Source: Streptomyces spororaveus (GTDB lineage: Bacteria > Actinomycetota > Actinomycetes > Streptomycetales > Streptomycetaceae). From it: a DNA stretch of 64,000 nt. The first letter of the stretch is position 1. The number at the start of each line of letters is the position of its first letter. The notes below the pieces were generated by a model that ran no database searches, was not told where the DNA came from, and saw only the letters and a list, made by a program, of their open reading frames with translations. This document shows, piece by piece, positions 43,076 through 51,215 of this stretch. Where the stretch lies: the NCBI RefSeq assembly GCF_016755875.1, contig NZ_BNED01000005.1:6539501-6603500 (forward strand). Direction: 5' to 3'. Made by a program: the position numbers and the translations under genes.

Positions 43076-44488
43076 ATGAAGGCTCACGACGGGATGTACA
43101 TCGACGGCGCGTGGCGGCCCGCCGTCGGCGGCGAACTGATCGAGGTCGTGAACCCGGCCGACGGCCAGGTCATCGCCCGGGTCCCGGCCGGTACCGAAGA
43201 AGACGTGGACGCGGCCGTACGCGCGGCCCGTGCGGCCCTCCGCGGCTGGGCGGCCACGGCCCCGGCCGAGCGGGCCGCCCTGATCGGCGCGCTCCGTGAC
43301 GCGCTGCTGGCCCGCGCGGGCGAGCTGACCGAGACCATCACCGCGGAGCTCGGGTCCCCTGTCGGCTTCTCCAAGGCGGTGCACGTCGGAGCCCCGCTCG
43401 CCGTGGCCGCCTCCTACGCCGAACTCGCCTCCTCGTACGCCTTCGAGGAGCGGGTCGGGAACTCCACCGTGCTGCTGGAGCCGATCGGCGTGGTCGCGGC
43501 CATCACGCCCTGGAACTATCCGCTGCACCAGGTCGTTGCAAAGGTGGCGCCCGCTCTCGCCGCCGGCTGCACCCTCGTCCTCAAGCCGGCCGAGGACACT
43601 CCGCTGACCGCACAGCTCTTCGCCGAAGCCGTGCACGAGGCGGGTATCCCGGCCGGAGTCTTCAATCTGGTGACCGGTACCGGTCCGGTCGCCGGCCAGG
43701 CCCTGGCCGCGCACGAGGGGGTCGACCTCGTCTCCTTCACCGGCTCGACCGCGGTCGGCAAGCAGATCGGCGCCACGGCCGGGGCCGCCGTCAAGCGGGT
43801 CGCGCTCGAACTGGGCGGGAAATCGGCCAATGTCATCCTGCCCGGGGCCGACCTGGTCAAGGCGGTCGCGGCAGGCGTCGGACACGTCATGAACAACAGC
43901 GGTCAGAGCTGCAACGCGCTGACCCGGATGCTCGTCCACCGGGACCACTACGAGGAGGCCGTCTCGCTGGCGGCCGCCGCCGTGGCCGACTACCCCACCG
44001 GTGACCCCCGCGAGACGGGTACCCGCGTCGGCCCGGTCGTCAACGCCAAGCAGCACGCGCGCGTCCGCGGTTTCATCGCCAAGGGCGTGGCGGAAGGCGC
44101 GCGCCTCGTCGCGGGCGGGCCGGAAGCGCCGCTGGAGCAGGGGTACTTCGTGGCGCCGACGGTGTTCGCCGACGTCACGCCCGACATGACCATCGCCCAG
44201 GAGGAGATCTTCGGCCCGGTGCTGTCGATCCTCCGCTACGAGGACGAGGAGGACGCCCTCAGCATCGCCAACGGCACCGTCTACGGCCTGGGCGGCGCCG
44301 TCTGGGCCGCCGACGACGAGACGGCCGTGGCCTTTGCGCGCCGTATGGACACCGGGCAGGTCGACATCAACGGCGGCCGCTTCAACGTGCTCGCGCCCTT
44401 CGGCGGCTACAAGCAGTCGGGTGTCGGCCGCGAGCTGGGCGCGCACGGCCTGGCGGAGTACCTCCAGACCAAGTCCCTGCAGTTCTGA
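43076..44488 (+). CDS. NAD(P)-dependent aldehyde dehydrogenase
   Basis: 470 residues from ATG 43076 with GGGAGGA 5 nt upstream. The catalytic Glu is in LELGGKS (about 245) and the nucleophilic Cys in NNSGQSCNA (about 279). ITPWNYPL and FTGSTAVGKQI are the cofactor-binding signatures, and EIFGPVLSI and FGGYKQSGVGRE complete the fold. It oxidises an aldehyde to the acid. With the alcohol dehydrogenase 76 bp downstream it would convert an alcohol to an acid. The operator upstream suggests control by the TetR protein encoded at 45761. Confidence 0.93.
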   Translation: MKAHDGMYIDGAWRPAVGGELIEVVNPADGQVIARVPAGTEEDVDAAVRAARAALRGWAATAPAERAALIGALRDALLARAGELTETITAELGSPVGFSKAVHVGAPLAVAASYAELASSYAFEERVGNSTVLLEPIGVVAAITPWNYPLHQVVAKVAPALAAGCTLVLKPAEDTPLTAQLFAEAVHEAGIPAGVFNLVTGTGPVAGQALAAHEGVDLVSFTGSTAVGKQIGATAGAAVKRVALELGGKSANVILPGADLVKAVAAGVGHVMNNSGQSCNALTRMLVHRDHYEEAVSLAAAAVADYPTGDPRETGTRVGPVVNAKQHARVRGFIAKGVAEGARLVAGGPEAPLEQGYFVAPTVFADVTPDMTIAQEEIFGPVLSILRYEDEEDALSIANGTVYGLGGAVWAADDETAVAFARRMDTGQVDINGGRFNVLAPFGGYKQSGVGRELGAHGLAEYLQTKSLQF

Positions 44489-44564
44489 CCCCCTGCTCGA
44501 ACCGCCCGCCCCGCCCCGCCCCCTGCACGGCCCCGCCGCGCCCGCCCCGTACCGGAAAGACGAG

Positions 44565-45659
44565 ATGACGACCATGGTCCGCGCCGCAGTCCTGCCCGCC
44601 GTCGGAGACCCGCTGGAGATTCGGGACATCGTGCTGCCGGATCCCGGTCCCGGGCAGGTCCGGGTGCGGCTCGCCGCCGCCGGTGTGTGCCACTCGGACC
44701 TCTCCCTCACCAACGGCACCATGCGGGTCCCCGTGCCCGCCGTCCTCGGCCACGAGGGCGCGGGCACGGTCCTCGCCGTGGGGGAGGGCGTCACCCACGT
44801 CGCCCCCGGTGACGGCGTGGTGCTCAACTGGGCCCCGTCCTGCGGAGAGTGCCACCACTGCGCGATCGGCGAGATCTGGCTCTGCGCCACGGCGCTCACC
44901 GGGGTCGGGGCCGTCTACGCGCACGACGCGCAGGGCACCGCGCTGCACCCCGGGCTGAACGTGGCCGCCTTCGCGGAGGAGACCGTCGTCGCGGCCAACT
45001 GTGTGCTGCCCGCGCCCGCCGGGATCCCGCTCGCCGAGGCCGCCCTGCTCGGCTGCGCCGTCCTCACCGGCTACGGGGCCGTTCACCACAGCGCCCAGGT
45101 CCGTCCGGGCGAGTCGGTGGCCGTCTTCGGCGTCGGCGGTGTCGGCCTGGTCGCCCTCCAGGCCGCCCGGATCGCGCAGGCGGGCCCGGTCATCGCCGTC
45201 GACGTGTCCCCGGCCAAGGAGGAACTGGCCCGCGCGGCCGGGGCCACCGACTTCGTGCTCGCCTCCGACACCACCGCCAAGCAGATCCGGGCGCTGACCG
45301 GCGGGCAGGGCGCCGATGTCGCCGTCGAGTGCGTGGGCCGGGCCGAGACCATCCGGGGTGCCTGGGAGTCGACCCGCCGCGGCGGCCGCACCACGGTCGT
45401 CGGCATCGGCGGCAAGGAGCAGCGGGTCACCTTCCACTCCATGGAGATCTTCCACTTCGCCCGCACCCTCACCGGCTGCGTCTACGGCAACAGCGACCCG
45501 GCCCGCGACCTCCCGGTGATCGCCGAGCACGTCCGCGCGGGCCGCCTCGACCTCGGGGCCCTGGTCACCGACCGCATCACCCTCGACGGCATCCCGGCCG
45601 CCTTCGACGCCATGCTGGCCGGCAAGGGCGGCCGCTCCCTGGTCGTCTTCCAGCCCTGA
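44565..45659 (+). CDS. Zinc-dependent alcohol dehydrogenase (MDR family)
   Basis: 364 residues from ATG 44565, GGAAAGA 5 nt upstream. Catalytic-zinc ligands are in GVCHSD and GHEGAG; the structural zinc has all four Cys (CGECHHCAIGEIWLC). The Rossmann motif is GVGGVGLVA. The form is the class with formaldehyde/mycothiol- and aryl-alcohol dehydrogenase relatives. It likely oxidises an alcohol to the aldehyde used by the upstream dehydrogenase. Confidence 0.92.
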   Translation: MTTMVRAAVLPAVGDPLEIRDIVLPDPGPGQVRVRLAAAGVCHSDLSLTNGTMRVPVPAVLGHEGAGTVLAVGEGVTHVAPGDGVVLNWAPSCGECHHCAIGEIWLCATALTGVGAVYAHDAQGTALHPGLNVAAFAEETVVAANCVLPAPAGIPLAEAALLGCAVLTGYGAVHHSAQVRPGESVAVFGVGGVGLVALQAARIAQAGPVIAVDVSPAKEELARAAGATDFVLASDTTAKQIRALTGGQGADVAVECVGRAETIRGAWESTRRGGRTTVVGIGGKEQRVTFHSMEIFHFARTLTGCVYGNSDPARDLPVIAEHVRAGRLDLGALVTDRITLDGIPAAFDAMLAGKGGRSLVVFQP

Positions 45660-45697
45660 CCCGGGCCGTCTCCTTCGACCTGGGCCGGCACGCTCCG

Positions 45698-45720
45698 GGG
45701 CGGGGAGGCGGACCCCGCCC
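45698..45720. terminator. Hairpin between convergent adh and tetR genes
   Basis: GGGCGGGG (45698-45705), 7-nt loop, CCCCGCCC (45713-45720): a perfect 8-bp stem in the 101-bp convergent gap, able to end transcription from both sides. No U-run follows, as is common in Streptomyces. Confidence 0.65.
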
Positions 45721-45760
45721 TGGAACGCCGAACGGCCGAGCGGCCGAGCGGTCTAGCGCG

Positions 45761-46402
45761 TCACACGGTTTCCTTCAACGCCTCGTACTGGAGGGCCAGT
45801 CCGTCCAGCAGTGCCGCGAGGCCCGTCTCGAAGGCGCCCTCGTCCACCTCGCGCCCGCGTTCCGCCAGCAGGTGGGCCTGGCCCAGGTGCGGGTAGTCCG
45901 CAGGGTCGTACGCCGTGCGGTCGTCCACGAAACCTCCGGCGAAGGAGGCCACCGCCGAGCCCAGGATGAAGTACCGCATCAGCGCGCCGATCCGGGTCGC
46001 CTGCGCCGCGGGCCAGCCGGCCGCCGTCATCGCCCCGAACACCGCGTCCGCCAGCCGCAGCCCGGCCGGCCGGCGGCCGGGGCCGCGCGCCAGTACCGGG
46101 ACGATGTTCGGGTGGTCCGCCAGGGCGTCCCGGTACGAATGCGCCCACGCGTGCAGGGCCGCCCGCCAGTCCTGGCCGCCGTCGAACATCGACAGGTCGA
46201 CCCGCGCGCTCACCGCGTCCGCCACCGCGTCCAGGATCTCGTCCTTGGTGCGGAAGTGGTTGTACAGGGAGGGCCCGCTGACCCCGAGCGCGGCTGCCAG
46301 CCGCCGCGTCGACACGGCCTCCAGTCCCTCCGCGTCCACCAGGGCGCCGGCCGCCTCGACGATGCGGTCCCGGCTGAGGAGGGGCTTGCGCGGTCTGGCC
46401 AT
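45761..46402 (-). CDS. TetR-family regulator of the alcohol/acyl-CoA oxidation genes
   Basis: 213 residues from ATG 46402. Helix-turn-helix: VSTRRLAAALGVSGPSLYNHFRTKDEILDAVADAV (about 34-68). The C-terminal part matches the TetR_C_1-like class (PNIVPVLARGPGRRPAGLRLADAVFGAM). It is divergent from the acyl-CoA dehydrogenase gene, and the shared gap holds AACTACCGGTGCTAGTT. A near-identical site precedes the aldehyde dehydrogenase operon, so it probably represses both units and itself. Confidence 0.85.
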   Translation of the reverse strand: MARPRKPLLSRDRIVEAAGALVDAEGLEAVSTRRLAAALGVSGPSLYNHFRTKDEILDAVADAVSARVDLSMFDGGQDWRAALHAWAHSYRDALADHPNIVPVLARGPGRRPAGLRLADAVFGAMTAAGWPAAQATRIGALMRYFILGSAVASFAGGFVDDRTAYDPADYPHLGQAHLLAERGREVDEGAFETGLAALLDGLALQYEALKETV

Positions 46403-46431
46403 GCGCCACATAGTAGGGCCTGCCCGCCTTA

Positions 46432-46448
46432 AACTACCGGTGCTAGTT
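46432..46448. promoter_or_regulatory. TetR operator copy 2, between tetR and acyl-CoA dehydrogenase
   Basis: AACTACCGGTGCTAGTT, arms AACTA/TAGTT with a 7-bp spacer. It lies 30 bp upstream of the tetR ATG and 33 bp upstream of the acyl-CoA dehydrogenase GTG, and pairs with the site at 43003. Confidence 0.75.
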
Positions 46449-46480
46449 AAAGCGTCGGACGAGCGCCCCGGAGGTGCCCG

Positions 46481-47632
46481 GTGAATCTGGAGCTGAGCGA
46501 GGAGCAGACCGCCGTCCGCGGGCTCGCCCGCGAGTTCACCGAGCGCGAGGTCGTCCCGTACGCCGCCGAGTGGGACCGCTCCGAGAGCGTCGACCGGGCC
46601 ATCGTGAAGAAGCTGGGCGCGCTCGGCTTCCTCGGTCTGACCGTCCCCGAGGAGTACGGCGGGTCGGGCGGTGACCACCTCGCCTACGTGCTGGTCACCG
46701 AGGAGCTCGGACGCGGGGACTCCGCCGTGCGCGGGATCGTCTCCGTCTCCCTCGGCCTGGTCGCCAAGACCGTCGCCGCCTGGGGCACCGAGGACCAGAA
46801 GCGGGCGTGGCTGCCCCGCCTGTGCTCCGGCGACGCGCTCGGCTGCTTCGGTCTGACCGAGCCCGGCACCGGCTCCGACGCCGGAAGCCTCACCACCCGC
46901 GCCGTGCGCGAGGGGGACGCGTACGTCCTCGACGGCAGCAAGATGTTCATCACCAACGGCACCTGGGCCGACGTGGTGCTGCTCTTCGCCCGCACCGGCG
47001 GCGAGCCCGGCCACCGCGGGATCTCCGCCTTCCTCGTCCCCACCGACACGCCCGGCCTGACCCGCCGCGAGATCCACGGCAAACTCGGCCTGCGCGGCCA
47101 GGCCACCGCCGAGCTCGTCCTCGACGGCGTACGCGTGCCCGCCTCCGCGATGCTCGGCCCCGAGGGCAAGGGCTTCTCGGTCGCCATGTCCGCCCTGGCC
47201 AAGGGCCGGATGTCGGTCGCCGCCGGCTGTGTCGGCATCGCGCAGGCGGCCCTGGACGCGGCGGTCTCGTACGCCGCCCAGCGCGAGCAGTTCGGCCGGC
47301 CGATAGCCCACCACCAGCTGGTCCAGGAGCTCATCGCCGACATCTCGGTCGACGTGGACGCGGCCCGGCTGCTGACCTGGCGGGTGGCCGACCTCATCGA
47401 CAGCGGGCAGCCCTTCGCCACCGAGTCCTCCACCGCCAAGCTCTTCGCCTCCGAGGCGGCCGTGCGCGCCGCGAGCAACGCCCTCCAGGTGCACGGCGGC
47501 TACGGCTACATCGACGAGTACCCGGTGGGCAAACTGCTGCGCGACGCCCGCGTCATGACCCTGTACGAGGGCACCAGCCAGATCCAGAAGCTGCTCATCG
47601 GCCGCGCCCGTACCGGGGTTTCCGCCTTCTGA
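46481..47632 (+). CDS. Acyl-CoA dehydrogenase
   Basis: 383 residues from GTG 46481 with GGAGG 6 nt upstream. Family blocks: LTEPGTGSDAGS (FAD/substrate region), FITNGTWADVVLLFART, KGRMSVAAGCVGIAQAALD and the C-terminal LYEGTSQIQKLLIGR with the catalytic Glu. Length is normal. It introduces the 2,3-double bond in an acyl-CoA. Divergent tetR and the common operator tie it to the aldehyde/alcohol dehydrogenase operon, suggesting one alcohol-to-acyl-CoA route. Confidence 0.93.
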   Translation: MNLELSEEQTAVRGLAREFTEREVVPYAAEWDRSESVDRAIVKKLGALGFLGLTVPEEYGGSGGDHLAYVLVTEELGRGDSAVRGIVSVSLGLVAKTVAAWGTEDQKRAWLPRLCSGDALGCFGLTEPGTGSDAGSLTTRAVREGDAYVLDGSKMFITNGTWADVVLLFARTGGEPGHRGISAFLVPTDTPGLTRREIHGKLGLRGQATAELVLDGVRVPASAMLGPEGKGFSVAMSALAKGRMSVAAGCVGIAQAALDAAVSYAAQREQFGRPIAHHQLVQELIADISVDVDAARLLTWRVADLIDSGQPFATESSTAKLFASEAAVRAASNALQVHGGYGYIDEYPVGKLLRDARVMTLYEGTSQIQKLLIGRARTGVSAF

Positions 47633-47733
47633 GCCCGGAAGCCCGGCAGCCCAGGAGTACGGAAGCCCGACTGAGTACCCGTCTGAGTACGCGTGCGGAT
47701 GTGTCCTTCCCCGGTCCGCCCGATGCTCGACCC

Positions 47734-48021
47734 ATGAACGACACACCGGTCAAGCAGCAGAGCACGGGGGCGTACTACGGACAGGCCGTCGCCTCCTTCG
47801 GGATCGCCATCGGCGCCGTGGCCGTGGGGATCTACAACCTGGAGGCGAGCGGCTGGGTCCGGGCCTTCCTCGGCATCGCGGTCCTCTACCTCACCACCTC
47901 GGCCTTCACCCTCGCCAAGGTGATCCGTGACCGCCAGGAGGTCACGCAGATCGTCAGCCGGGTGGATCAGGCCAGAATGGAGAAGATGATGGCCGAGTAC
48001 GACCCCTTCGCGCCGAAGTAG
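47734..48021 (+). CDS. YiaA/YiaB-type two-helix membrane protein
   Basis: 95 residues. YYGQAVASFGIAIGAVAVGIYNL and WVRAFLGIAVLYLTTSAFTLAKVIRD form two membrane helices in the order of the yiaA/B domain; both are given here as the visible segments around residues 14-36 and 41-66. The C-terminus is a cytosolic, charged helix (VSRVDQARMEKMMAEYDPF). Role unknown. It lies 101 bp after the acyl-CoA dehydrogenase stop and may be on its own promoter. Confidence 0.75.
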   Translation: MNDTPVKQQSTGAYYGQAVASFGIAIGAVAVGIYNLEASGWVRAFLGIAVLYLTTSAFTLAKVIRDRQEVTQIVSRVDQARMEKMMAEYDPFAPK

Positions 48022-48054
48022 CCGGCTCGCCGGGCCCGGTCGGCGCGACATCGC

Positions 48055-48068
48055 TAAGCGCTTGCTCA
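48055..48068. promoter_or_regulatory. TetR operator copy 1 upstream of tetR 48116
   Basis: TAAGCGCTTGCTCA, with palindromic centre AAGCGCTT. The same 14 bases occur at 49241-49254 before the MaoC gene. A second inverted repeat, TTCAC-N9-GTGAA, lies between it and the ATG. Confidence 0.75.
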
Positions 48069-48115
48069 CCCTCCGGTAGGGTGTTCACTTCCACACGGTG
48101 AAGGGTGAGTGAGCG

Positions 48116-48751
48116 ATGGGCAGCGCGGAGGATACGGTCGACGGCTACCAGCCGTGGTCCGAGGTCACCCCCGACGCCGCACGGCGGCTGCTCGTCGCCG
48201 CCGTCGAAGCCTTCGCCGAGCGCGGCTACCACGCCACCACCACCCGTGACATCGCGGGGCGTGCCGGTATGAGCCCGGCCGCGCTCTACATCCACTACAA
48301 GACCAAGGAAGAGCTGCTCCACCGGATCAGCCGGATCGGCCACGACAAGGCGCTGGAGATCCTCACCACCGCCGCCGACGGCCCCGGCAGTGCCGCCGAC
48401 CGCCTCGATGCCGCCGTGCGGTCCTTCGTACGCTGGCACGCGGCGCACCACACCACCGCGCGCGTGGTCCAGTACGAGCTCGACGCCCTCGCTCCCGAGC
48501 ACCGCACCGAGATCGTGGCGCTGCGCCGGCAGAGCGACGCGGCCGTGCGCCGCATCATCGCCGACGGGGTGGCCGCGGGGGAGTTCGACGTCCCCGACGT
48601 GCCGGGCACCACGCTCGCCGTGCTGTCGCTGTGCATCGACGTGGCCCGCTGGTTCAACGTGGCCGGACAGCGCACGCCCGACGAGGTCGGCGGACTCTAC
48701 GCCGACCTCGTACTCCGCATGGTCGCCGCGCGGCCGGGCCCTCAGAAGTAG
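48116..48751 (+). CDS. TetR-family regulator (fatty-acid type)
   Basis: 211 residues. Helix-turn-helix: TTTRDIAGRAGMSPAALYIHYKTKEELLHRISRIG (about 40-75), followed by a TetR_C_33-like ligand domain. The sequence resembles regulators of acyl-CoA or steroid-type catabolism. It converges with, and overlaps by 10 bp, the MaoC gene, and an identical 14-bp palindrome precedes both genes, so it likely controls itself and MaoC. Confidence 0.87.
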   Translation: MGSAEDTVDGYQPWSEVTPDAARRLLVAAVEAFAERGYHATTTRDIAGRAGMSPAALYIHYKTKEELLHRISRIGHDKALEILTTAADGPGSAADRLDAAVRSFVRWHAAHHTTARVVQYELDALAPEHRTEIVALRRQSDAAVRRIIADGVAAGEFDVPDVPGTTLAVLSLCIDVARWFNVAGQRTPDEVGGLYADLVLRMVAARPGPQK

Positions 48752-49203
48752 TAGCGCGAGACCGACTCCGCCACGCACACCGGCTTGTCGCCGTCCTCGC
48801 GCTCGACCGTGACGGTGGCCGTGACCTGCACGCCGCCTCCCGCCTCCGTGACCTCCGTGATCACGGCGGTGGCGCGCAGCCGTGAACCGACCGGCACCGG
48901 CGCCGGGAAGCGGACCTTGTTCGTCCCGTAGTTGAGGCCCATCCGCATGCCGTCGACCCGCATGATCTGCGGTACCAGGATCGGCAGCAGCGACAGCGTC
49001 AGATAGCCGTGCGCGATGGTGGAGCCGAAGGGTCCGCCCGCCGCGCGCTCCGGGTCCACATGGATCCACTGGTGATCGCCGGTGGCGTCCGCGAAGAGGT
49101 CGATCCGCTTCTGGTCCACCTCCAGCCACTCACTGGGGCCGAGCGGTTCGCCGATCCCGGCGTGCAGCTCCTCGGCGGACGTGAAGACCCTCGGCTCGGC
49201 CAT
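48742..49203 (-). CDS. MaoC-like (R)-specific enoyl-CoA hydratase
   Basis: 153 residues from ATG 49203, with AGGA about 8 nt upstream; ATG... at 49236 is an alternative start. The hot-dog fold has the hydratase 2 active-site motif FADATGDHQWIHVDPERAAGGPFGSTIAHGYLTLSL, containing the catalytic Asp and His (residues about 38-73; the stretch is split by loops). It hydrates trans-2-enoyl-CoA to the (R)-3-hydroxy form or the reverse. Its promoter carries the TAAGCGCTTGCTCA site. Confidence 0.88.
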   Translation of the reverse strand: MAEPRVFTSAEELHAGIGEPLGPSEWLEVDQKRIDLFADATGDHQWIHVDPERAAGGPFGSTIAHGYLTLSLLPILVPQIMRVDGMRMGLNYGTNKVRFPAPVPVGSRLRATAVITEVTEAGGGVQVTATVTVEREDGDKPVCVAESVSRYYF

Positions 49204-49240
49204 GCCCTGTTCCTGTCTCTCGCGGACCACTGACAACGAA

Positions 49241-49254
49241 TAAGCGCTTGCTCA
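49241..49254. promoter_or_regulatory. TetR operator copy 2 upstream of maoC
   Basis: TAAGCGCTTGCTCA, identical to 48055-48068, 38 bp upstream of the MaoC ATG and 55 bp before the divergent soxR start. Confidence 0.75.
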
Positions 49255-49308
49255 GCATGCTGGGGGGCGTATGTGTATGTCAACGCACCGCCGACTACGC
49301 TCGGCCGG

Positions 49309-49752
49309 GTGCCGCAGATTCCCGAGAAAATCCACGAGCTCACCGTCGGTCAGCTGTCCGCCCGCAGCGGCGCGGCCGTCTCGGCGCTCCACTTCTACGA
49401 GGCCAAGGGCCTGATCAGCAGCCGCCGCACCTCCGGCAACCAGCGCCGCTACACGCGTGACGCCCTGCGCCGGGTGGCCTTCGTACGGGCCGCCCAGCGC
49501 GTGGGCATCCCGCTGGCCAGCATCCGCGAGGCGCTGGCCCAGCTCCCCGAGGAACGCACCCCCAACCGTGCGGACTGGGCCCGTCTCTCCGAGGCCTGGC
49601 GCGCCGAACTCGACGAACGCATCACCCGGCTCGGCCGTCTGCGCGACCACCTGACGGACTGCATCGGCTGCGGCTGCCTCTCGATGAAGACCTGCGCCCT
49701 GTCCAACCCGGACGATGTCTTCGGCGAGCGGCTGACCGGCTCGCGGCTCTAG
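49309..49752 (+). CDS. soxR: Redox-sensing regulator SoxR
   Basis: 147 residues from GTG 49309; ATG 49273 would add 12. MerR-type helix-turn-helix at the N-terminus (LTVGQLSARSGAAVSALHFYEAKGLI) and the [2Fe-2S] ligands C118-x2-C121-x-C123-x5-C129 (CIGCGCLSMKTC) are intact. In Streptomyces SoxR responds to redox-active antibiotics rather than to superoxide. No SoxR-box-like site was recognised in this window, so its targets are probably elsewhere. Confidence 0.95.
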   Translation: MPQIPEKIHELTVGQLSARSGAAVSALHFYEAKGLISSRRTSGNQRRYTRDALRRVAFVRAAQRVGIPLASIREALAQLPEERTPNRADWARLSEAWRAELDERITRLGRLRDHLTDCIGCGCLSMKTCALSNPDDVFGERLTGSRL

Positions 49753-49756
49753 GCCG

Positions 49757-50524
49757 CTAGGCCGCCCGCGCCGCCGATTCCCGCGCGACCATCTCCCGGG
49801 CCGCCGCCACCAGTTCGGCGTTGGACCGCGCCGGCCGCCCGTCCGGCAGGTGCGTCACATCGCCCACGCCGGTCCGCACGCCCGTGCCGCACCGCGCGGC
49901 CAGCCGCAGCACCGGCCAGGCGGCCGCGTCCCGCCCGTACAGCAGCACCGGTACCGGCGGCAGGGCGCGCAGCCCCGCCACCAGGGCGGGATCCGGCGCC
50001 GCCAGCTCGGCCGAGAGCCGGACCCGCCCGGGCTCGCGCACCGGCCAGGCCAGGAACCGGGCCAGCGGTTCCGGCCCGGCCGCACCGCCCAGCGGTACCA
50101 CCGCGTCCACCGCGACGCCCCGTGCCAGCAGGGCCTGCGCCAGCTCCGCGGCGTCCGGCTGCCCGAAGTGGACCACCGCCCGGTCCGGCAGCACCGTCCA
50201 CGAGGCGATCCGCTCCAGGCGCCCCGCCGGATCGGGCTCGGCGGCGATCGACACCGGTACCGACAGCGCTACGCCGACCCCCGTGCGCCGCAGCTCCTCC
50301 ACCACCGGCCCGACCACCCGCGGCGAGAGGCTCTCCCGCCCGCACGGCGTCCGCGGATGCACCAGCACCTCCCCGGCCCCGGCGGCGACGGCCGCCAGCG
50401 CCGACTCCGCCAGCGCCCGCGGCGACAGCGGCACGGCCGGGCCGTCCGCGGCGTTCCGCGAGCCGTTCAACGACACCGACACAGGCACCGGCAGCGGCAA
50501 GGGCGCCTGCGGCGGTGTGCTCAC
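49757..50524 (-). CDS. BKACE-like protein (3-keto-5-aminohexanoate cleavage family), divergent
   Basis: 255 residues from a GTG overlapping the upstream gene stop by 4 bp. The TIM-barrel frame of the BKACE (DUF849) family is recognisable: VSLNGSRNAADGPAVPLSP, EVLVHPRTPCGRESLSP and GTGVRTGVGDVTHLPDGRPARSNAELV. The usual zinc motif HxHxR is altered to HPRTP, and the protein is shorter than typical (~275-300), so activity on the usual beta-keto acids with acetyl-CoA is uncertain. Confidence 0.65.
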   Translation of the reverse strand: MSTPPQAPLPLPVPVSVSLNGSRNAADGPAVPLSPRALAESALAAVAAGAGEVLVHPRTPCGRESLSPRVVGPVVEELRRTGVGVALSVPVSIAAEPDPAGRLERIASWTVLPDRAVVHFGQPDAAELAQALLARGVAVDAVVPLGGAAGPEPLARFLAWPVREPGRVRLSAELAAPDPALVAGLRALPPVPVLLYGRDAAAWPVLRLAARCGTGVRTGVGDVTHLPDGRPARSNAELVAAAREMVARESAARAA

Positions 50525-51120
50525 GCGGCTCCCGCCGAGGGGATGTCCAGCAGTGCCGGGGCGTCCACCAGGGCCGGTCTGGGCACCACGATCCCGCAGC
50601 CCGCGCACACCGGCCCGTCCCAGGCCAGCGCCCCCGCCCAGGGGCCGACCGGAGCCACCTCCGGCCAGTGCAGTTCGGTGTCCCCGCACACCGGGCACGC
50701 CGTCCCCGGCGCCGACTCCAGCGCCCGCACGAGCCGCCGCAGCACCTCGCCCAGCGCCCCCTCCGGCCGCACCCCCGGATCCGCGCACCGCACCACCGCG
50801 TCCCCGCTCCCGCCCCACGCCCACTCCGGCCGGCGCAGCCCGTGGTGCTTCTCGCGGCGGCGCCGTTCCGCGAACTGGCGCTCGTACTCCAGCCAGACCG
50901 CCCGCGCGTCCTCCAGCTCCTCCAAGGCCGCGACCAGCCGCAGCGGATCGGCCCCCCGGTCCTCCGGGGCGATCCCGTGCCGGTCGCACAGGTGCCACCA
51001 CGTGGCCCGGTGCCCGTACGGCGCGAACCGCTCCAGGCAGCGGCGCAGCGAGTGGCGCCGCAAAGCCCGGTCATTGCGCGCGTCGCGCACCTGGTAGGCC
51101 AGACTCCGGAATCCCGCCAT
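50521..51120 (-). CDS. Hypothetical protein with C-terminal zinc ribbon
   Basis: 199 residues from ATG 51120 (a GTG three bases earlier is possible). The N-terminal half is rich in Arg, Glu and Trp and helical (LAYQVRDARNDRALRRHSLRRCLERFAPYGHRATWWH region); the C-terminus has CPVCG ... CAGCG, a probable zinc ribbon. Not recognised otherwise. The following BKACE-like gene overlaps its stop, so the two are co-expressed. Confidence 0.6.
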   Translation of the reverse strand: MAGFRSLAYQVRDARNDRALRRHSLRRCLERFAPYGHRATWWHLCDRHGIAPEDRGADPLRLVAALEELEDARAVWLEYERQFAERRRREKHHGLRRPEWAWGGSGDAVVRCADPGVRPEGALGEVLRRLVRALESAPGTACPVCGDTELHWPEVAPVGPWAGALAWDGPVCAGCGIVVPRPALVDAPALLDIPSAGAA

Positions 51121-51215
51121 CACACCATCACCTCCGCCGATGTGCCCAACATGCCCGGCCGGAGGCAGGCGCATGCGGGGGCGGTCGAGGCGTGCGGGTG
51201 GCACATGGCCAGAAG

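Noticed and set aside
45761..47746. Very long minus-strand frame that includes the TetR gene
   Set aside because: Only the last 213 codons (from 46402) match TetR; the extension is antisense to the acyl-CoA dehydrogenase.
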